Positions 47,359 through 57,398 are shown, counted from the stretch's first letter. The stretch is 64,000 bases of DNA from Riptortus pedestris (GCA_019009955.1 CM032230.1:122082501-122146500); one strand, 5' to 3'. Made by a program: numbers and translations. The notes: generated by a model from the letters alone, not told the origin.

Positions 47359-47421
47359 TAAATGAGGTTTGGTTAAATAACATGTTTTAATTAAAACATT
47401 TGAATAATAAACAATATATCA
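47355..47421 (-). repeat. 5-prime LTR fragment of the gypsy remnant (first 67 bp)
   Basis: This matches the opening 67 bp of the 3-prime LTR with two mismatches (positions 47366 and 47386 against 46616 and 46636). It is fused directly to integrase coding sequence, so an internal deletion removed the rest of the LTR and most of the element. Confidence 0.8.
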
Positions 47422-47511
47422 TTATATTACTGGATATTTTATAAACCATTAGATTTTAAGTCTATTATATTACTGGATATTATATAAACCATTAGAATTT
47501 AAGTCTATTAT
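47422..47511. repeat. 43-bp tandem repeat at the gypsy insertion site
   Basis: Unit 2 (47461-47503) is complete and begins TCTATTATATTACTGG; a further partial unit follows (47504-47511). Unit 1 is split: its first 8 bp lie at 46511-46518 and its remaining 35 bp at 47426-47460, with the gypsy remnant between. Units 1 and 2 differ at two positions. Confidence 0.8.
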
Positions 47512-47682
47512 TTCAATAAAGCGGAATAAAAAGAATAATGCAGTATCTGGAAGAATGTAATCTAGACTATAATGATGATCAGATGTCTTCAACTTTGGGT
47601 CATTCCAAGTTGTAGGAAATGAAACCAATGGCCGGTTTGGGGTGTAAACATCAGGCATTGTTTTATATTTATATTCTCTTTA

Positions 47683-48264
47683 GTGAGGTTATACTTATGC
47701 CGCAATTTTCGAAATATTTCTGTTACCGATCTAGCAGTCGCTATTTTCATTTGATTGTTACCAAACTGGATACTAAACATTCTAAGTAAAACTATAGTTC
47801 CAGTTCGATAATTTTTGAAATCGGGTGGGTGGGGGGAGGGGTCGGAACTTTGTATAAAATCAATCTTAGTAAAATTTAGTTTTCAATAAATGGCAAAGAC
47901 AATGCCCCATAAAACTTGTTCTTTAGACTTTTTCTCACTCTAAACCCCTACTTTTAGTCAATGGACGACTAACAATAAGCATATCGTGAAAAGTCTTATT
48001 CCAAGCCTAAATTAGAAATATTGTTTTCAAAGGACTTTTATTATGATAAATACAAACAAATGCGTCATCAATTCAGATTTTACTACTCGAAAATGTGTAT
48101 TTCATCTATATCATACTCCATTTTTATCCGTTTTATTCAACATTAGTTAATCCCCACTTCTATTCATCGCATTCTTACTTACAAACAGAACATTTCGTGC
48201 GAAGAGATATCTAGCATGTCATGCTTGGAAAACCTGCTTAGTTAATCCCCGGGTGACGGACTTA
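47683..48264 (+). mobile_element. HINE, left terminus missing
   Basis: It starts in the left arm (GTGAGGTTATACTTATGCC), lacks (TA)n, and has GTTACCGATCTAGCAGTCGC, core, right module with a CATCAATTCAGATTTTACT block, and a right end GGAAAACCTGCTTAGTTAAT with CCCCGGGTGACGG in which the hairpin is partly deleted. Confidence 0.75.
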
Positions 48265-48785
48265 TATTTTGACTAACCAGTTTGGGGTAGCCTCGCTGAT
48301 ATCATCAGTCTCCAAATTAACAAGTATGTTCATGCGAGCAATAAAAGTCTACAAATCTTATTAAACTAAGGACTGAATCCCAAATGTCTAAAATCAAAAT
48401 AAAAGAGTCAGGAGAGATAATTCCTTCTTAGTAAGGCTAATCCTTTACCTTTCTTATATCCCTTCAGTCGGGAACAGTCCTTCGTCCTCTTCACTTGAAT
48501 ATTAAGGTGAGTAAATCTTTGCGTTTTAGTATAAAACGACTAATATCGCTTATTATTCTCTTTCTAGCCATCCATTTATATTATCACATATGGGGCTTAT
48601 TTATTTATTTCAAATAATGAATCATAAATATATAGCAAAATAAAATAAGAAAGTAAAACAGATTTTATAATTTCTAATGCGTTCATAACTGTTCACCCAC
48701 AGTTATTTTCCATTGAACTCTACATAACTCAGCTCTGAAAGAAAGTGGTAAACAAGCCCAAACTTAATTTAAATTTTATTTTACT

Positions 48786-48907
48786 GTTAGCAGATTTCCC
48801 TTAAGGGAAATCAGCTATTGAGGTCGTACTCATGACGCGAGTTTTGAAAAATTTCCTCAAATGTCCATCGATCCTACCCAGGAGATGACGAAAATGAGGT
48901 CCGTTCG

Positions 48908-48976
<69 letters not shown>

Positions 48977-49453
48977 CTGTTAACGCTCTAGCGGTCGCAA
49001 TTTTTGTTTGATCGTTTCCAAACTTCATATTTAAGCGTTTTATGTAAAAAGAAAGATGAAGTTATTTAATGGCTGAAATCGGACCAGTGGGAAGGGGGGG
49101 GTGGTTTGAAAATTCCAAATATCTCCGTTATTATGCGTCGGATTGAAAAATTGTATAGAATCAATCTTATTGTAAATTAAATTTACTATAAATATTGTTC
49201 TATACATTTATTCTGTATCTTGAATATTAACCGAGATATTTGCATTTGTATTGTGTGTGTGGTCGACGGAACCCCGCCATATTCCGGACTCTCTGCCGAG
49301 AGCTCTGGTGGCCGTTTCCAGAACTATTCGTCCCTCGTGAAAAGGTTTAGAGATCCCTTCCTACTACAGCTGTTATTAGACGGATTTCTCTATTGTAAAA
49401 CTTCACGTGGGAAATCTGCTTAGTTTTCGCAGCCCCTGCGTGACGGACTTTTT
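48786..49453 (+). mobile_element. HINE, short variant, complete
   Basis: GTTAGCAGATTTCCCTTAAG, left arm, (TA)n (48912-48972), TGTTAACGCTCTAGCGGTCG, core, GC-richer module (GAGAGCTCTGGTGGCCG) and right end CACGTGGGAAATCTGCTTAG, CGCAGCCCCTGCGTGACGG. It is close to the reverse complement of the copies at 38593 and 41174. Confidence 0.92.
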
Positions 49454-49952
49454 GCTCAATATTTCAGCCTTAGCATTGAAATAATACTTTAATCGATTCT
49501 TTAATTTTTTAGAAGTAGACATATTTACTCACAGGAGTTTAATTAACAAAGAAATGATTACTATTTCTAAGAGACTCCATCACGGAGACTGTTGAAACAT
49601 GTAACGGATTAAATGTTAAATGACAAGCAATCAGCGCTCCTTTTATCTACATGTTAGGATTAGTACTTAGCTCTTCAGCCTTTATTAGCGAGTTTGCTAA
49701 AGGATCTAATGAGATTACTCACTTGAAAAAATTCCAAAAAATTATATAAGAATAAAAATTTTACTTATCTATCTAATGAAAATGCGTAAAATGAATAGTT
49801 TTATTAAGTACAAAAGGACACAAATCCCTGTCATTAATAATCAAAACTTCTTAAATAACATTTTGAAGGTACATATACCTACAATTTCATAAGTAGTTGC
49901 TACCAAGCACAGATCAAATTCTTTAATGACGCCAAGGTTATATTATGTGTAT

Positions 49953-50988
49953 TTCGGCAGATTTCCCTTAAGGGAAATCAACTATTGAGATTGTACTCAT
50001 GACGCGATTTTTGAAAACGCTCCTCAAATGTCCATCGATCCTACCTAAGAGATGACGAAAATGTGATCCGTTCAAAAATTTATATATATATATATATATA
50101 TATAAAGTCTGTTACTGCTTTTACTGTCGTAATTTTTGTTTTACCTAACTCGATATATGTGTTTTATGTAAAAAGAAAGTTACAGTTCGTTAGCGGGCTG
50201 AAATCGGGGAGGGGGTTTAGGAGGGAGGAATTTCGAAATATCTTCGTTATTATATGTGGATCTGAAAAGTATATAGGACCGTTGTTATTGAAAATTTAAT
50301 TGCTTAGAAATGTTGTTATATACATATTATCTATTTCATGAATATTAACCTAGATATTTGGATTTTTTAGTGTTCAACCTTCAGTGAGTTTACTAAATAC
50401 TAAAAAATCCAAATCATATTACTCATGTCATATTAAGAATAGATTATTATATCCTGCACTGCATATTCCAAGCTTAAATACCAAATATTGTTTTCAAGTG
50501 ACCTTTGTTTTGCGAAATACTTGCAAATTCGTTGCATGATGACATCAATTAAGATTTTACGTTCTTGTTTCGAAGAAGTTCACTTCATCTATATCATATT
50601 AGATTTATAACTTTTTAATCAACACTAAAGATCAGTTTTGTTATGGTGGAAGTGAAATAGTGGGGGTTTAGAGGGGGAGGAGGGGAATTCGAAAATACTA
50701 CTCTCGTTATTAAGAGTCACATCGTATAATGTTATAGGACCAATTTTATTAAATTATTGATGCTCTACAATTGTTCCGGTATTCATTTTTTCATAACTCA
50801 AGTATTCAGAGAGTTATTCGTACGTTTTTTTCAGAGCCTCCAGTAACCCCCCCCCCTCGTCACCGCTCCCTTCTGCTCGTTTTTACCTAGAAATAGGGAA
50901 TATGTTGTGATATGAGATCAAAAGTGTGTTATACCAGCACTTGGGAAATCTGCTTAGTTTATGCCACCTCTGCGTGACGGACTTTATT
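49953..50988 (+). mobile_element. HINE, long variant with duplicated core
   Basis: Left end TTCGGCAGATTTCCCTTAAG, left arm, (TA)n (50081-50102), first core (50185-50375), second core (about 50630-50830), then a module ending CAGCACTTGGGAAATCTGC, a decayed hairpin and GTGACGGACTTT. The 78-aa ORF 50063-50299 is repeat sequence. Confidence 0.87.
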
Positions 50989-51617
50989 TTAGTTTTATTA
51001 CACTAAAACATGGGGGTCTTGACTTCGAAAAATTTATATTATTCACTAAATGCTGTTTACTTCTGTTTTTTTAGGAATGTTTGTAAAACCTTCTTCGTTG
51101 TTTTATTAACTAAATATAAACAGTATATTTTGCTTTTTTTTATTGTTTTTTATTCACATTGCAATTGTTTGGTTTTTAAAACTTTTTTTGTATTGTGTTT
51201 CGTTTGTTATTATTTATGTGATTACGTTGCTGGTATTTCTAGGAGGATTGTCTTCTCTTTTTTTATATTATTATATTTATTCTTAACGTTGCATTATTTG
51301 TAGTTATTTATGTATGATTAGGATTTTTTATTTTACTTTTTTTAAATATATTTTGTTCCCTCAGTTTACTTATTTATTTTTTAGATTATGGGTAAGAACT
51401 CCTTTTTTGGGTGCTAGCACCTTTTGTATTTTATAATGTCCTTTCTGGACTTTCAAGGGTTTAGGGATCCCATTAGTGTGTTTTGTAGTATTATAGGTTC
51501 GAGGTTTTGTTATTTTGTTGTTTTAATTTTTTTTTTTTGTATTTGTATTTAAAACTCAAATAAACAAGTAAATTTGTGATGTTGGATTATTGTATTAAAT
51601 CGAATATTTTTTTTCAG
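50989..51617 (+). other. T-rich region upstream of CKS (promoter and/or intron)
   Basis: The plus strand is very T-rich between a HINE right end and the CKS leader. A 12-bp palindrome GGTGCTAGCACC lies at 51409-51420. ORFs read here are Phe/Leu/Tyr-rich and look like composition artefacts. The region probably holds the CKS promoter and any 5-prime intron, but no TATA box or donor could be fixed with confidence. Confidence 0.4.
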
Positions 51618-51733
51618 GAAATGCTCCTTCATTTTACACGATTCGACATCAGTATCTGGTACTAAACAGCATCAAAGAGTTCTTGTACTCACTTCATCAC
51701 CGTTGCAACTCGCATATCATCATATGATTAAGA
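51618..51733 (+). promoter_or_regulatory. Probable spliced 5-prime leader of the CKS gene, with two upstream ATGs
   Basis: A strong 3-prime splice acceptor (an eight-T run then CAG) ends at 51617, 116 bp before the CKS start. It suggests a 5-prime UTR exon beginning at 51618. The leader contains a 15-codon uORF (51621-51665) and a short uORF (51724-51744) that overlaps the CKS start in another frame. No matching donor was identified upstream, so the acceptor could be cis or, if the organism has it, spliced-leader trans-spliced. The acceptor is seen; its use is inference. Confidence 0.5.
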
Positions 51734-51997
51734 ATGTCGAGTAAACACATTTATTATTCAGACAAGTACTTCGACGACAAATACGAATACCGGCATGTCG
51801 TTCTCCCGAAAGACCTGGCAGAGCTAGTACCCAAGAACAAGCTGATGTCTGAGAAGGAGTGGCGAAGCTTGGGTGTTCAGCAGAGCCCAGGTTGGGTCCA
51901 CTATATGACCCATGCTCCTGAACCCCATATCCTCCTCTTCAAAAGGCTCATCACAGAACCACCCAAAAAGGGAAACGCAAAGGAAAACGCGAAATGA
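51734..51997 (+). CDS. Cyclin-dependent kinase regulatory subunit, CKS1/CKS2 family
   Basis: This 87-residue intronless ORF encodes a complete CKS protein, the small adaptor that binds CDK1/CDK2 and docks phosphorylated substrates during cell-cycle transitions. Visible family marks are the IYYSDKY start (residues 6-12), EYRHV (18-22), LPKDL, the [10 protein letters not shown] block (42-51), GWVHYM (53-58), the hinge-like HAPEPH (60-65) and HILLF (65-69). The residues that form the phosphate pocket in human CKS1 are all present: K11, R20, S51, W54 and R71. E63 is kept, while the usual hinge E61 is alanine. The C-terminal tail (about residues 73-87, Lys/Glu/Asn-rich) is somewhat longer than in human CKS proteins. 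The start is chosen by alignment to the family; its context is aagaATGtcg. The ORF has no frameshift or stop. Lack of introns in the CDS could mean a retrogene, but no adjacent poly-A tract was seen and a good splice acceptor lies upstream. The exact paralogue is not assigned. Confidence 0.95.
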   Translation: MSSKHIYYSDKYFDDKYEYRHVVLPKDLAELVPKNKLMSEKEWRSLGVQQSPGWVHYMTHAPEPHILLFKRLITEPPKKGNAKENAK

Positions 51998-52288
51998 AAG
52001 GGCGAATATGAAAGACAATTTTATCGTTTGTTTCTTCCTTGGTACTGTTTCTATCTTTTAAGTTGTATATGTTATCCTACTATAAGATTAGTGTTTTATC
52101 ACTATTGTGAATATCATCATATTTATTACATTAAGGAATTCCATAGACCTTCTGAAATTAGTGCATAATTACAGGTTGAAAAAATGTCATACTCCATTAC
52201 CGAGCAAATTGCCTTATTACAGAGCTCTGTCAACAATAAGTCTCCACAGTTATTATTAAATTAGTTTATCCTTTAATCAGTAGCCATG

Positions 52289-52320
52289 AATAAATTCAGA
52301 GCTTTGATTTAAAAAATAAA
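52289..52320 (+). terminator. Candidate poly(A) signals of the CKS transcript
   Basis: Two AATAAA hexamers occur at 52289-52294 and 52315-52320, about 300 bp after the CKS stop codon. They are the first AATAAA hexamers I noticed downstream and would give an ordinary-length 3-prime UTR. In AT-rich DNA the hexamer is common by chance, and others follow further on (for example near 52560). Confidence 0.35.
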
Positions 52321-53440
52321 AACTACATTTTATAGGAGTAGCTCTTATATAAAATGTTCTTAGACTATCCATAAGTTACTTTTGTTTCAGACACATTTTT
52401 AGTCATATCCTGTGCTTTAATTTCCTTATGTTTGTTAATAGTACTAAATTTATTCGACTTTTTAACCATAATTCTGATGGCCTATTAGTACGTTTTTTTT
52501 ATCACTTTACTAGAAACTGAAGGTTGAAAATTGAAATTGATAACTTGAAAATAATCTGTAATAAAATATTTTACTCTGTGAAGGAGTCACTTTCGCCTTT
52601 CCAGTTATTCTGAAAGTGATACTGAACGTCAATTTTCAGTTTTAGGACCTGAGTGCTAGGGATAGCCATGTTTTTCACTTTAAGTTTATTAATTACGTAA
52701 ATGGCCTATTAAGAAAATTTTTCACAATTTGTGTCATTGTTTCTGTTTCTATCTAAAAAACCATTTTTCCCTGCGCGTTCATAATTTAAAGGTAATTTCT
52801 CTATTATTATGTATACATTTTGTTTAGACAAATGCTCATACTGCAAGCATTTTTAGGATATTCATAGAACAATTTAAATAAAATGTATGATCCATTTTTT
52901 GGATATTTCACTGGGTTATTTTTGTAGAAATTCATTTTCAATTTTAATTTTAAATATATATATTTTTAATGTAACATTTTACTGGGTATTATATTTTACA
53001 TACTACATTAAGATGGTAAAATTTGATTTCATGAGTTATTCTCGTTGCATAATCTTGTGATTTATTAATACCTAAATTAAACTTATATTTCTGAAATGTC
53101 GAATGAATAAATTATTTCATAGGGTATTCCTCTACTTATTAATAATATCGAGAGGTGTTGAGATTCAATTATCTTAAGTGGAACATCTTCTATTAATTGT
53201 AAAACCTAATCTTCTGAAATATCATGTTTTTAAATTCTTATGTTCAGTTTATTTTTTAAATGTCTGAAATTGCCAATGTGTGTGAAATGGCATTATATTT
53301 AACTACATTTAGTGATTACATTGTAATTAAACATTCATTTTGGTCTAGTTTTTGTAACCGTAAAATAAAATTGAATATAGATTTTTATTTTTTGTTTTAT
53401 TTCCCTTTTGTACTTTATAAATAAAAATTTATGAACTTCT
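52321..53440. other. Unique AT-rich DNA downstream of CKS
   Basis: No repeats or ORFs of note. It may include extended 3-prime UTR of the CKS transcript if distal poly(A) signals are used. Confidence 0.45.
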
Positions 53441-53590
53441 TTGTTAGCCACCCGTTAAAGCGTTGGTATTAATACACTTGATAAACCTAGACTCGAATAG
53501 GAATTTATTTAGGGAAAATCTCCCTAATGAAAAACATTAGCCCCACTCTGGCTAGCTAATTAATGGTGGTGTCCTGTATATAACCCGTTC
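53441..53590 (+). repeat. tRNA-like SINE with internal deletion
   Basis: TTGTTAGCCACCCGTTAAAG, GATAAACCTAGACTCG, then directly AATAGGAATTTATTTAGGG, so the box B segment is deleted. The body continues to TATAACCCGTTCCAAATAGC. Confidence 0.65.
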
Positions 53591-53914
53591 CAAATAGCCT
53601 CAGAAAGAATTCTTATAATTTATTTACGAAGGAGACTACTGTGTTTCATGGCATTGCTCGGGTTATGTTAACAATAAAAGTATTGGATATGTTAGGTATA
53701 CTGTCCACATTATTTTCATATTTCCTCTCTCTTGTGTGTCTATCTTTTTTCAAAACATCATGGACCTCCTAATTCATGATCATGGATTGTACTCTGATTT
53801 CCGAACCATGTATGATTAAAAGTTTATTTTCTTAAAATCGGACCAAATCACAAAGATCGAAGCTACGTGCTCGTATTTTATGTAAATTATAACCATTACT
53901 AACAATTCTTGTTT

Positions 53915-53953
53915 GTATGTCTGGTAGGTATTCTTAATAAATACCAGACATAC
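53915..53953. repeat. Small perfect hairpin
   Basis: GTATGTCTGGTA (53915-53926) and TACCAGACATAC (53942-53953) form a 12-bp perfect stem with a 15-nt loop. Function unknown. Confidence 0.6.
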
Positions 53954-54328
53954 CTGGGTATATCTCCCCAGAATTTTCACTCTCTCAGCGTTCAACCACT
54001 TATCGGAATTCAAAAAATTCATATTTCAGAGGGTAACACATTTCTCAAAGTATAGACATCAAATCACATGTATGCATAAAACAATTTGAGGTATGATGTA
54101 GAAGTGATTATTTTCCCAGGATAAAAATATCGGCGTCATTGCTCCAGTCTTAAGATGTATAGGGGCCAGAGAAGTATGATCAAACCGGGAGTGAGGGAAG
54201 ATAGACACGTGCAGGCCACATTAAACTCAATTAGGCGACCACAAGTATTATGCCACGGACAAATATTAATAACCTAACGCTAGGTCAAATTTTGAGAAGG
54301 GCTTTAGTCCACTATATAAGTAGGAGTA

Positions 54329-54373
<45 letters not shown>

Positions 54374-54580
54374 AAACACGTGTACGTGGGCACTGCGTAA
54401 AATTTGTACATATTCCAACCCGCGGGGAGACACCACGGTGATTTCATGAAATCAGGAATTTTAAATTTATACTGGACACGAGGTGTTAAGAGACTTAAAG
54501 ACTCAGTTACTCAAAGTAAAAAGTCCCCAAAGTATTTTTGATTTCACCCTTATGTAAACACCTACTTCTACACTCCAGAT

Positions 54581-54768
54581 TTTAGCAGATTTCCCTTGAG
54601 GGAAATCAGCTATTGAGGACGTAGTCATGACGCGATTTTCGAAATTTTTCTTCAAATGTCCATCGATCCTACCCTGGAGATGACGCACATAAGGGCCGTT
54701 CAAAACTGTAATTATATATATATATAGCTATAGTTGTCTGTCGTCACTCTTTCGCACAAAACTGTATG

Positions 54769-54826
<58 letters not shown>
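54581..54826 (+). mobile_element. HINE, left half only
   Basis: TTTAGCAGATTTCCCTTGAG, the left arm to GCCGTTCAAAACTG, a short TA run, a degenerate TTGTCTGTCGTCACTC stretch and a long (TA)n (54775-54826). The rest is missing. The minus ORF 54503-54703 is this arm. Confidence 0.75.
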
Positions 54827-54828
<2 letters not shown>

Positions 54829-54942
54829 TAACATGCTCCACTTTAAACAGAACCCCCCCCCGCCCCCAAGGAAAATTTGCTTTCACCGTAGTACTCACGG
54901 CCCTATTTTCGAAAATGCTCTTTGGAACTAATTTGAATTTTG

Positions 54943-55250
54943 ATTGGTTTGCGAATTTTCAATGGAAATGCGTCCATCTTCGTCAGGCAGTGTTTTCAAT
55001 TTGAGTAGCTGTTTCATTATATCTGTTGTACCAGTGGTTAAGTCCACTTACTTACTGGTCGACTTAACCACTTATTCACTGGGGTTACAGATATCATATG
55101 TTTCGGATTTTGTATTATGGCGTTTCACGTTTCGGAGAGTATAACGCCGTCCACGCCGTTTATTGTATTTGTTAATTTCGAGAGCTGTTCAAATTAAAAA
55201 CACTGCCTGACGAAGATGGACGCATTTCCATTGAAAATTCGCAAACCAAT
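54943..55250. mobile_element. Fold-back element with about 68-bp terminal inverted repeats (308 bp)
   Basis: Left repeat 54943-55010 (ATTGGTTTGCGAATTTTC...) and right repeat 55184-55250 are reverse complements with only a few mismatches. The 170-bp interior has its own inverted pair: AGTGGTTAAGTC near 55032 and GACTTAACCACT near 55062. No coding potential; the 66-aa ORF 54944-55144 lies inside it. Target duplication not clear. Confidence 0.85.
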
Positions 55251-55252
55251 AA

Positions 55253-55804
55253 CTATAAAAATGTCTAAATAACAATCCGACGAGCAGAAGTGAGGGTTAC
55301 TTGGAAACTGAAAATATGAATGAACGAATAACTCGCTTAATACATGAGTTACGAAAATTTAAACAACATATAGGTTGGTAACCTGTAGATAACCCATCCC
55401 GATTAGCCTTGTAGCATAAAGTGGACGTAAATAATAATAAACAACACTTGTAGAGGATCAATAGTTTAAAAAGTTTGGTTCTATAACACTTTTCGATTCA
55501 ACTCATAATAACGGAGATATTTGGAATTTTCGAGTTCCCCTCACTCTAAATCCCCCCTCCACTATTCCTGGTCCTTTTATAGCTATTAACGAAGATGATT
55601 TTTAGTGTTGAATGAAATAGTTATATATCGAGTATGGTCTAGATCAAATAGGCATTTGCGATCCAAGAAATAAAATATTAATTAATGACGTCGGCACACA
55701 ACGTATTTGAACGTATCTCATCGAGTAAAGGAACTTTTGAAAATAATATTTAGCATTTAAGCTAAGACTTTTCAGATGTATTCGCTAATTGTTCAAGGGC
55801 AATG
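55253..55804 (-). repeat. HINE fragment (core modules), interrupted by a SINE piece
   Basis: The CCGACGAGCAGAAGTGAGGG block, AATACATGAGTTACGAAAA and core (TTTCGATTCAACTCATAATA, CGGAGATATTTGGAATTTTC) are present in long-variant order, then a jump into a right-module piece (ATTAATGACGTCGGC). It abuts the next HINE. A SINE fragment is inserted at 55371-55446. Confidence 0.65.
55371..55446 (+). repeat. tRNA-like SINE, 3-prime fragment inside a HINE
   Basis: GGTTGGTAACCTGTAGATAA, then CCATCCCGATTAGCC and AAGTGGACGTAAATAATAAT match the SINE body and tail. The 5-prime part is missing. Confidence 0.75.
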
Positions 55805-55806
55805 AC

Positions 55807-56266
55807 TAAAAGTCCGTCACGCAGGAGCTGCGTTAACTAAGCAGATTTCTCACGTGCGTCACCACGTTTTTGAATTTATCTCAAAAATTAAAAGTTCCAT
55901 GAGAACAATATTTGGTATTTAAACTTCAAATAAAGTGTTTCATAACATAAATGTTGTTAATATGAGATGAGTAGGAGTTGGGCTTTACTGAAGACCGAAA
56001 ACAAAAAAAATGCAAATATCTCAGTTAATAACGATAGTGAAAAATGTACATTACAACATTTATAGAACATACCATTTGCAATAAGAATGGTTCTATACAA
56101 TTTTTCGATCATAATAACGGAGATATTAAGAATTTTCGAAATTCTCCCCCTATAAACCCTCCTGGTCCGATTTTAGCCGTTAACGATCTTTCTTTGTGTA
56201 TAAAACGATTATGTTTCAAGTTTGGTAACGATAAGACAAAAATTGCGACCGCTAGAGCGGTAACAG

Positions 56267-56329
<63 letters not shown>

Positions 56330-56354
56330 CATATATATATATATATATACATAC

Positions 56355-56421
<67 letters not shown>

Positions 56422-56497
56422 AACAGACCTCATTTTCGTCATGGGTAGGATCGATGGACATTTGAAGAAATGTCCCTTAAGGGAAATCTGCTAAAAG
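55807..56497 (-). mobile_element. HINE, both ends, very long microsatellite
   Basis: AAAAGTCCGTCACGCAGGAG, AACTAAGCAGATTTCTCACG, module with GAGTTGGGCTTTACTGAAG, core, GCGACCGCTAGAGCGGTAAC, a long interrupted (TA)n (56271-56418) with TACATACATA interruptions, a short left arm and TCCCTTAAGGGAAATCTGCT. The ORFs over 56044-56461 on both strands are microsatellite translation. Confidence 0.88.
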
Positions 56498-56512
56498 TTA
56501 TAGTTTACTGAA

Positions 56513-56545
56513 GAGGCCTTAAGCTTAAAGGAAATCTGCTAAAAG
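56513..56545 (-). repeat. Second HINE left terminus (orphan)
   Basis: CTTAAGCTTAAAGGAAATCT followed by GCTAAAAG repeats the left terminus only 16 bp beyond the complete copy, as if an extra end had been left behind. Confidence 0.5.
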
Positions 56546-56889
56546 CTAGTAAATCGTAAAGGTTCGACTTGAGTACCATCTAAAGTTTTCGCTTCACCTG
56601 AAGGCTTACAATTGGAATTATAGGTTATCTTGAGGTGATATGAATCAGATACCTGGAATGGTGTTAATCATTCTGTGACTGGAATAAAACTGATGATAAT
56701 CGCACTGTAACTAATAGCGTACCCCTGATAAAGCCCTGTATTTAGTATGCAAAGTCCCCATTCACACTTTCACCCCTAAGGCCTAAGGACAGAGCACAGA
56801 GCCAACACCTCATTCTTCAAGGAGAGCCTTTTTTAAATGCATCGAGATGTGACTAATGCTGCAACATTAAACATTATCAAAGTCGTTGG

Positions 56890-57060
56890 GAAAAACTCCG
56901 CCACGCAGGTACTGCGTACACTAAGAAGTTTCCACCTGTTGGAATGCCACACAGAAAACCACATTCGACATTCTGTCTTTTATTTATATCGTAATTAGAA
57001 GCCTATATAAACAGGACTTGAAATTTTAGCTGGACGTGAGACGGTTGACTGATTGTTGCT
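56890..57060 (-). repeat. HINE right-end fragment
   Basis: AAAAACTCCGCCACGCAGG, a decayed hairpin, CACTAAGAAGTTTCCACCTG, GTTGGAATGCCACAC and then the module with TATATAAACAGGACTTG and TTTTAGCTGGACGTGAGACG. Core and left side are missing. Confidence 0.6.
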
Positions 57061-57091
57061 GTTTGAATCTATTTACTTTGGGGATGGATAC

Positions 57092-57306
57092 GGGCTCGGG
57101 TTAGCCATCAGAGTTAAGGCGTTGGCCTTAATCTCGCCTGGTAAACATAGAGTGGAAGTTCGATTCCCGCCTGGGCAATAAGATTTTATTTAGATACGAA
57201 CTCGTTAAATAAAATCCTTAGTCCCACCCTCGTTAAAAATAGACGGTAAACTGTAGACGATCCGTCCAAGCAAGCCTTAGTAGCACAAAGTGGACTTTAA
57301 TAAATT
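57092..57306 (+). repeat. tRNA-like SINE, full length
   Basis: GGGCTCGGGTTAGCCATCAG, GAGTTAAGGCGTTGGCC, TTAATCTCGCCTGG, box B AAGTTCGATTCCCGCC, TGGGCAATAAG, body and tail (AAAGTGGACTTTAATAAATT). The first 75 bases fold in principle like a class II (Leu/Ser-type) tRNA head, but the long body shows it is a SINE and not a tRNA gene. Confidence 0.85.
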
Positions 57307-57395
57307 ACATTTAAAACCCATAAATTTTGGGAAGAACAGGGTCCATACACTCAAGCATTGTTCCAGTTTAAATAGATATACATACATCCAGCATA

Positions 57396-57398
<3 letters not shown>

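Larger units (their letters stand above)
46519..47421 (-). mobile_element. Decayed Ty3/gypsy LTR retrotransposon (LTR fragment - integrase end - 3-prime LTR)
   Basis: On the minus strand the order is a 67-bp fragment of the 5-prime LTR (47421-47355), the C-terminal part of pol (about 47358-46669), a purine tract (46683-46672) and a 3-prime LTR of about 153 bp (46671-46519). The first 67-69 bp of the two LTR copies match with two mismatches at an offset of exactly 750 bp. The LTR has TG...CA ends and an internal AATAAA (minus strand, near 46560). Both sides carry the 4-bp duplication TTAT (46515-46518 and 47422-47425). Gag, protease, RT, RNase H, most of the integrase and most of the 5-prime LTR are missing, with the deletion joint at about 47354/47355. 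The remnant cannot encode an active element. Confidence 0.85.

Noticed and set aside
51010..51303. 97-residue hydrophobic ORF upstream of CKS
   Set aside because: T-rich composition artefact with no domain and no conserved pattern.
56044..56461. 134-, 77- and 69-residue ORFs rich in Tyr-Ile
   Set aside because: They are translations of the (TA)n microsatellite in a HINE on both strands.
57092..57180. tRNA gene candidate
   Set aside because: The head resembles a tRNA with boxes A and B, but the same head plus a 140-bp body and tail recurs across the window, so it is a SINE.
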